Below are positions 60,168-64,000 of a DNA stretch of 64,000 nt, piece by piece. The notes beneath the pieces are model-generated. The model did no database searches and was not told the origin of the DNA. It worked only from the letters and a program-made list of their open reading frames with translations. The DNA comes from Intrasporangium flavum (GTDB taxonomy: Bacteria > Actinomycetota > Actinomycetes > Actinomycetales > Dermatophilaceae), in assembly GCF_001956915.1 (NCBI RefSeq), contig NZ_MLJO01000002.1:62001-126000 (forward strand), in the 5' to 3' direction. How positions within the stretch are numbered: position 1 is the first letter of the stretch; each line of letters starts with the position of its first letter. A program made the translations under genes and the position numbers.

Positions 60168-62681
60168 GTGGGTTCCCTCGTCCTCGAAGCCGTCCTCTCG
60201 AGCGTGCTCGCCACGCTGGGATGCCTCCTCTCCGCACCACGCCGCTCCTCGGGCCGCGTGCGTCGCGCCACCCCCGCCTCGTGGCCGGCCCGAGCGCTGT
60301 TCCCGCTCGTGCCGCTCGCCCTCGTCGGCGCGGGGACGCTGGCCGTCGCCGACGCGTCCGAGGTGGTCGTGGCCGTCGGCGTGCTCTGGGTGGCCACGCT
60401 GCCCTGGCTCGGCAAGACGTCACGCTGGGGGGTCTGGGCCCACTCCGCGTGGGCGCTCGCGGTCGCCGCGGGCCTGTCCTACGTCGGCGCGATGCTCTGG
60501 TGGACGCTCGACTCCGGCCTGAGCGGCCTGACCCTCGTCGGCGCCTGGCTGCTGCTCGGGCTCGAGGCGGCCGCTTTCCTGCTCCTGCTCGCCTACGGCT
60601 GGGAGGTCGTCGACGTCCTCGGCAGCCGGCGCTGGCACCGCCGGCTCGCGCCCGGCACGACCGCCGTCGCCGCGACGCGCACCGACCTGCCGTTCGTCTC
60701 GATCCACGTGCCGGTCCACAACGAGCCGCCGGACCTGGTGCTCGACACCCTCCGCTCGCTCGCCGCCCTCGACTACCCGGCGTACGAGGTGCTCGTCGTC
60801 GACAGCAACACCGAGCGCGACGCGCTCGTGGCCCCGGTCGCGGACTTCTGCGCCGAGCACCCCGACGTGTTCCGGTTCCACCGCCTCCTCGACTGGCCCG
60901 GCCACAAGGCCGGCGCACTCAACTACGCCCTGACCGTCACCGACCCGCAGGCGCTCGTCGTCGGCGTCGTCGACGCCGACCACCAGGTCGACGCCGACTG
61001 GCTCCTCCAGACCGTCGGTGCCTTCGAGGACCCGCAGGTCGCCTTCGTCCAGAGCCCGCGTGACTACCGGGACTGGGAGGGCTCGGGCTACCTGCGCCGC
61101 CTGTACTTCAGCTACGACTACTTCTTCTCGGTCTCCCAGCCCTCCCGCGACGAGCGCGACGCCGCGGTCTTCGGCGGCACCATGGGCCTCGTCCGGCTCA
61201 AGGCGCTGCGCGACGTGGGCGGCTGGGACGAGGGGTGCGTCACCGAGGACGCCGAGCTGTCGCTGCGGCTGCTCGCGGCCGGCTACAGCGGCCACCACCT
61301 CGACCGCTCCTTCGGCCGTGGCGTCCTGCCGCTGACCTTCGAGGCGCTCAAGCAGCAGCGGTTCCGGGCGTGTTTCGGCGGCATGCAGATCCTGCGCCGG
61401 CACTGGCGCACGCTCCTGCCGTGGAGTCGCACCCCGCTGGACCGCAGCCAGCGCCTCGCCCACCTCGTCGGCGGCCTCCAGTGGGTCGGCGACCTGCTCT
61501 CGCTCGTGTTCGCCGCGGTCGTCGTCGTCAGCCTGCTCGACGTCGCCCTCGGTGACGGGCTCGTCCTGCAGCGTCTGGGCGGTCTCGTGCTCGTCGCGGT
61601 CCCGGCCCTCATCCTCTTCGGCCTGCTGCGCGCGGTCGCCGTCGTCAAGGTCGTGGCGCAACGGGCCACCTGGCGCGACGCGCTCGGTGCCTTCGTCACG
61701 TGGCTCTCGCTCGGCTGGGTCGTCTCGGCCGCCGTGGTCCGTGGGCTCACCGCCCCCGAGGGCGTCTTCGACCGGACGCCGCGGGCCACGGCCGACACGA
61801 GCGTGTCCGGCGCCGTCCGGTCCAACCGGGTCGAGCTGGCGTCGGCGGTCGTCGCCGGCGTCGCGGTGCTGACGGCGGTGCTCGTGCGTCCCGGCGCGGT
61901 GACGCTCGGTCTCGCCGCCCTGCTCGTCGTGCCGATCGTCGGGTGGCTGGCCGCACCCGCCAGCACGCTCGCGGCGGCGCGCGCCGACCTGCCTCCCGGC
62001 CTGCGCGCACGGCGCGACTCGGAGCGCGCGCGGGCCCGGTGGGGACGCTCCGGCGGCGCTGGCGGCGCCCGCGGCTCCCGCGCCTCCCGCGGCTCCCTGG
62101 CGACGGCCGCCGGGGTGGCGGTCGTGCTCGGCGTCGTCGTGCTCGTCGTCTCCCCGGCCTCCCAGCAGACACCGCGCGACAGCGCGCTGCCGGGCGTCCC
62201 CCGCACGAGCGTCCGGGTCCAGCCCGACCCGGCGCTCGGCGACGGAGGCAGCACGTGGGCCCCGTCGACGGGTGGAGCCGGTGTCGCCGGTGCGGCCGCC
62301 ACGGGGACCCCGGTCCCCGGTTCCACCTCCGTCGGCCCGACGAGCGCGTCCGGCGCCACGGGCGCCGCGGGCGCGGCGAGCACCGGGGCCGCGACGCGCG
62401 TGAGCCCGTCGACGGTCTCCCGCGGCGGATCCCGCACGACGACCCCGCCGACCTCGCCGTCCGCGACGCAGCCGTCCGGGACCACGTCCACCTCGGCGTC
62501 GCCGCCGGGCCAGACCAAGACCGTGCCGGGTGCCACGAACCGCCCGACGAAGACGAAGAGCGCCTCTCCGGCGCCCTCGTCCGCGCCGCTGGCGACCTCG
62601 TCGTCCTCGACGCTGTCGATCCCGCTGTCGATCTCCGCGTCGGTCTCGGTGTCCCTGCCCGTGTCGCTGCCGGTGCCGTGA
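60168..62681 (+). CDS. Processive-type membrane glycosyltransferase 2 with long Ser/Thr-rich tail
   Basis: An 837-residue membrane enzyme. Four N-terminal membrane segments precede a GT-A catalytic domain (about 170-420): VSIHVPVHNEPPDLVLDTL, VVDADHQVDADW (DxD), TEDAELSLRLL and QQRFRACFGG (QxxRW-like). Three or four segments follow (about 430-640). Residues about 645-837 are a Gly/Ser/Thr/Pro/Ala low-complexity tail with an anchor-like hydrophobic stretch (VAVVLGVVVLVV). The core resembles cellulose- or hyaluronan-synthase-type enzymes; no PilZ domain is present. GGAAGG precedes the GTG. Product and partner genes are not apparent. Confidence 0.85.
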   Translation: MGSLVLEAVLSSVLATLGCLLSAPRRSSGRVRRATPASWPARALFPLVPLALVGAGTLAVADASEVVVAVGVLWVATLPWLGKTSRWGVWAHSAWALAVAAGLSYVGAMLWWTLDSGLSGLTLVGAWLLLGLEAAAFLLLLAYGWEVVDVLGSRRWHRRLAPGTTAVAATRTDLPFVSIHVPVHNEPPDLVLDTLRSLAALDYPAYEVLVVDSNTERDALVAPVADFCAEHPDVFRFHRLLDWPGHKAGALNYALTVTDPQALVVGVVDADHQVDADWLLQTVGAFEDPQVAFVQSPRDYRDWEGSGYLRRLYFSYDYFFSVSQPSRDERDAAVFGGTMGLVRLKALRDVGGWDEGCVTEDAELSLRLLAAGYSGHHLDRSFGRGVLPLTFEALKQQRFRACFGGMQILRRHWRTLLPWSRTPLDRSQRLAHLVGGLQWVGDLLSLVFAAVVVVSLLDVALGDGLVLQRLGGLVLVAVPALILFGLLRAVAVVKVVAQRATWRDALGAFVTWLSLGWVVSAAVVRGLTAPEGVFDRTPRATADTSVSGAVRSNRVELASAVVAGVAVLTAVLVRPGAVTLGLAALLVVPIVGWLAAPASTLAAARADLPPGLRARRDSERARARWGRSGGAGGARGSRASRGSLATAAGVAVVLGVVVLVVSPASQQTPRDSALPGVPRTSVRVQPDPALGDGGSTWAPSTGGAGVAGAAATGTPVPGSTSVGPTSASGATGAAGAASTGAATRVSPSTVSRGGSRTTTPPTSPSATQPSGTTSTSASPPGQTKTVPGATNRPTKTKSASPAPSSAPLATSSSSTLSIPLSISASVSVSLPVSLPVP

Positions 62682-62762
62682 CCGGGTCGCCCATCCGCGC
62701 GCGACGCGGGTGGGCGCCGCCCGCGGGCCGAGAACACCGGCGTCCGCTGGCAGGATGACGCC

Positions 62763-63599
62763 ATGAGCTCGGACGTCCCCCTCAGCGTGCGCACCCCGTC
62801 CCCGCTCGGGGAGTTCCTCCGTGCCCGCCGCAAGGCCCTCGCGCCGGAGGACGTCGGCATCAAGCGTGCCAAGGGGCGCCGGCGCGTCGGCCTGAGCCGC
62901 ACCGAGGTGGCCGAGCTCGCCAACATCTCGGTCGCCTACTACGACCTCATCGAGCGCGGCCGCGACCTGCGGCCCAGCGCGTCGGTCCTCGACGGCCTGG
63001 CCCGGGCCCTGCGCCTCGACGCCGACGGCCGCAGCCACCTGCACGGCCTCGCCGCCGGCGGGCCCCGACGCCGCCGCGTCGAGCCGGAGGAGCTGACCGA
63101 CGAGCTCGCCGACCTGCTCGACGCCGTGCACCCGAACCCCGCCTACGTCGTCGGCGCGCGGTGGGACGTCATCGGGGCCAACCGGGCCGCCTGCCGCCTC
63201 TTCACCGACTGGGAGGGCCGGCGGGCCAAGCGCGAGCGCAACCTGCTGTGGTTCTACTGCTGCGACCCGGCCGCGCGCTCCCTGTTCGTCGACTGGCAGC
63301 AGGAGGCCGCCGACCAGCTCGCCCTCTTCCGCGAGGCCTACGCCCGTCACCCCGACGACCCCGGCTACCAGCGGGTCCTCGACGAGGTGTTCCGCGGCAA
63401 CCCCGACACCGTCGACTGGTGGGAGCGCCACGACAGCGACCCGAGGCGCGGGCGCACCAAGCGCATCCGCCTCGACGACGGCCGGGTGGTGCGGCTGCGC
63501 CAGCTCGTGCTCCAGGTGCTCGACGAGCCCGACATCCGCGTCATCAGCTACTTCGCCGACACCGACGACGACCTCGACGCCGCCGACCTCGACAGCTGA
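62763..63599 (+). CDS. XRE-family regulator with MmyB-like ligand-binding domain
   Basis: A 278-residue regulator. The helix-turn-helix (about 14-90) has RRVGLSRTEVAELANISVAYYDLIERGRDLRPS. The C-terminal domain (about 105-265) resembles the MmyB PAS-like ligand-binding fold (PAYVVGARWDVIGANRAACRLFTDW; NLLWFYCCDPAARSLFVDW). Such proteins usually control a neighbouring oxidoreductase gene, but none is adjacent here; the flanking genes are a glycosyltransferase and a HerA-like ATPase. Confidence 0.87.
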   Translation: MSSDVPLSVRTPSPLGEFLRARRKALAPEDVGIKRAKGRRRVGLSRTEVAELANISVAYYDLIERGRDLRPSASVLDGLARALRLDADGRSHLHGLAAGGPRRRRVEPEELTDELADLLDAVHPNPAYVVGARWDVIGANRAACRLFTDWEGRRAKRERNLLWFYCCDPAARSLFVDWQQEAADQLALFREAYARHPDDPGYQRVLDEVFRGNPDTVDWWERHDSDPRRGRTKRIRLDDGRVVRLRQLVLQVLDEPDIRVISYFADTDDDLDAADLDS

Positions 63600-63609
63600 C
63601 CGACAGGGA

Positions 63610-63642
63610 GGGCGCCCCGACCCACGAACGGTCGAGGCGCCC
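63610..63642. terminator. Convergent hairpin terminator
   Basis: Inverted repeat GGGCGCCCCGACC / GGTCGAGGCGCCC with one mismatch position and a seven-base loop, between the convergent XRE and HerA-like genes. Confidence 0.7.
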
Positions 63643-63664
63643 CGGTCGGCGGCAGCGGTGGCTG

Positions 63665-64000
63665 CTAGCGCTTGCGGGTGCCGAAGATGCTGCGGGTGAT
63701 CTCGCGGCCGATGACCGTGCCGGCGGACCGGATCATCGAACGGAACGCCGAGGACTGCACCACCTGCTCGACGATGCCGGGCTCGGGCTTGGCGGCACGC
63801 GTCGCGGGCCCCGGCGCAGGGGCCGAGGGAGCCGCGGGGGCAGGTGCCGGTGCGGCCGGGGCCGGGGCCGCCTGGAGCCGGGCAGCGAGCTTCTCGTAGG
63901 CGGACTCGCGGTCGAGCACGTCGGCGTACTTCGCCTTGAGCGGCGACGTGGCGACGATGCCGTCGAGCGTCGCCTGGGGCGAGGGGTCCATGAGCGAGTT
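63665..64000 (-). CDS. C-terminal end of a HerA-like (DUF853/YjgR) ATPase, cut by the window edge
   Basis: The last 111 residues of a larger protein that continues past base 64000. SPLKAKYADVLDRESAYEKLAARL and the end SAGTVIGREITRSIFGTRKR match the C-terminus of DUF853 HerA-type ATPases; an Ala/Pro linker (AAPAPAAPAPAP) lies between. The ATPase core and its Walker motifs are outside the window, so activity cannot be checked. An internal ATG at 63991 is unlikely to be the start because the frame is open upstream. Confidence 0.7.
   Translation of the reverse strand, partial: NSLMDPSPQATLDGIVATSPLKAKYADVLDRESAYEKLAARLQAAPAPAAPAPAPAAPSAPAPGPATRAAKPEPGIVEQVVQSSAFRSMIRSAGTVIGREITRSIFGTRKR

Noticed and set aside
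60168..62681. Cellulose synthase (BcsA)
   Set aside because: The core has DxD, TED and a QxxRW-like motif, but there is no PilZ domain and no BcsB, BcsZ or other cellulose gene nearby.

Overview
The window is very GC-rich, uses many GTG starts, has several genes that look leaderless, and carries ANTAR, GAF-ANTAR, CYTH/CHAD, UdgX and Pls/PosA-type genes. This points to a free-living actinobacterium, probably Micrococcales of the Intrasporangiaceae/Dermatophilaceae kind; the family is an inference from gene content only. No rRNA, tRNA, CRISPR array, insertion sequence or phage is visible. About 60 protein genes fill the window densely, and most intergenic gaps are shorter than 300 bp.

Layout. 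0.1-9.3 kb: an M23 lysin-like enzyme, an isoprenylcysteine-methyltransferase-like protein, a two-component system divergent from a VanY-like and a VanZ-like gene, a proline iminopeptidase, VOC, DUF1810 and CYTH-CHAD proteins. 9.5-11.9 kb: a Thr/Ser-rich lipoprotein, a GH32/43-like enzyme and a small hypothetical. 12.0-18.7 kb: an arsenic island with two flavoproteins (one with a Cys-rich tail), a Cys-type ArsR, a DinB protein, a DMT transporter with a double-Cys tail, a three-Cys ArsC, an aquaporin and an ArsR-ArsC fusion; no Acr3, ArsB or ArsA is present. 18.7-26.3 kb: serA, a GntR regulator divergent from a large FAD/Fe-S oxidoreductase with a perfect palindrome between them, an ANTAR protein, and an MFS efflux pump divergent from a MarR regulator. 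26.3-36.1 kb: a Tat-exported discoidin-domain protein, then a phosphopantetheinyl transferase, an M1 metallopeptidase and a 1304-residue Pls/PosA-type synthetase. 36.5-42.8 kb: GAF-ANTAR, a relic of a molybdopterin oxidoreductase, YihY, an alpha/beta hydrolase, and a translationally coupled acyl-CoA dehydrogenase / PIG-L-methyltransferase / GT2 operon. 43-52 kb: an AraC regulator, three more ANTAR proteins in a row, a SigB/SigF-type sigma factor, UdgX, and stress-type oxidoreductases, two with SigF-like promoters. 53-64 kb: a secreted Asp-box protein with a coupled lipoprotein, a MASE1-PP2C phosphatase, a NagZ-like GH3 protein, a large membrane glycosyltransferase, an XRE regulator and the end of a HerA-like ATPase.

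How the genes may work together. The strongest candidate for a new system is the polymer locus at 29.7-36.1 kb. The synthetase has an adenylation domain, a carrier domain, six membrane segments and three left-handed beta-helix-like blocks, which is the plan of epsilon-poly-lysine synthetase. Its hand-read specificity code (DAESIGTVVK) resembles the lysine code. The neighbouring phosphopantetheinyl transferase could prime it and the M1 peptidase could trim or degrade the product. The second theme is a general stress hub: a SigB/SigF-like sigma factor, an RsbU-like phosphatase, five ANTAR proteins and two matching promoters. The third is arsenic handling through a channel and redox enzymes rather than a classical pump.
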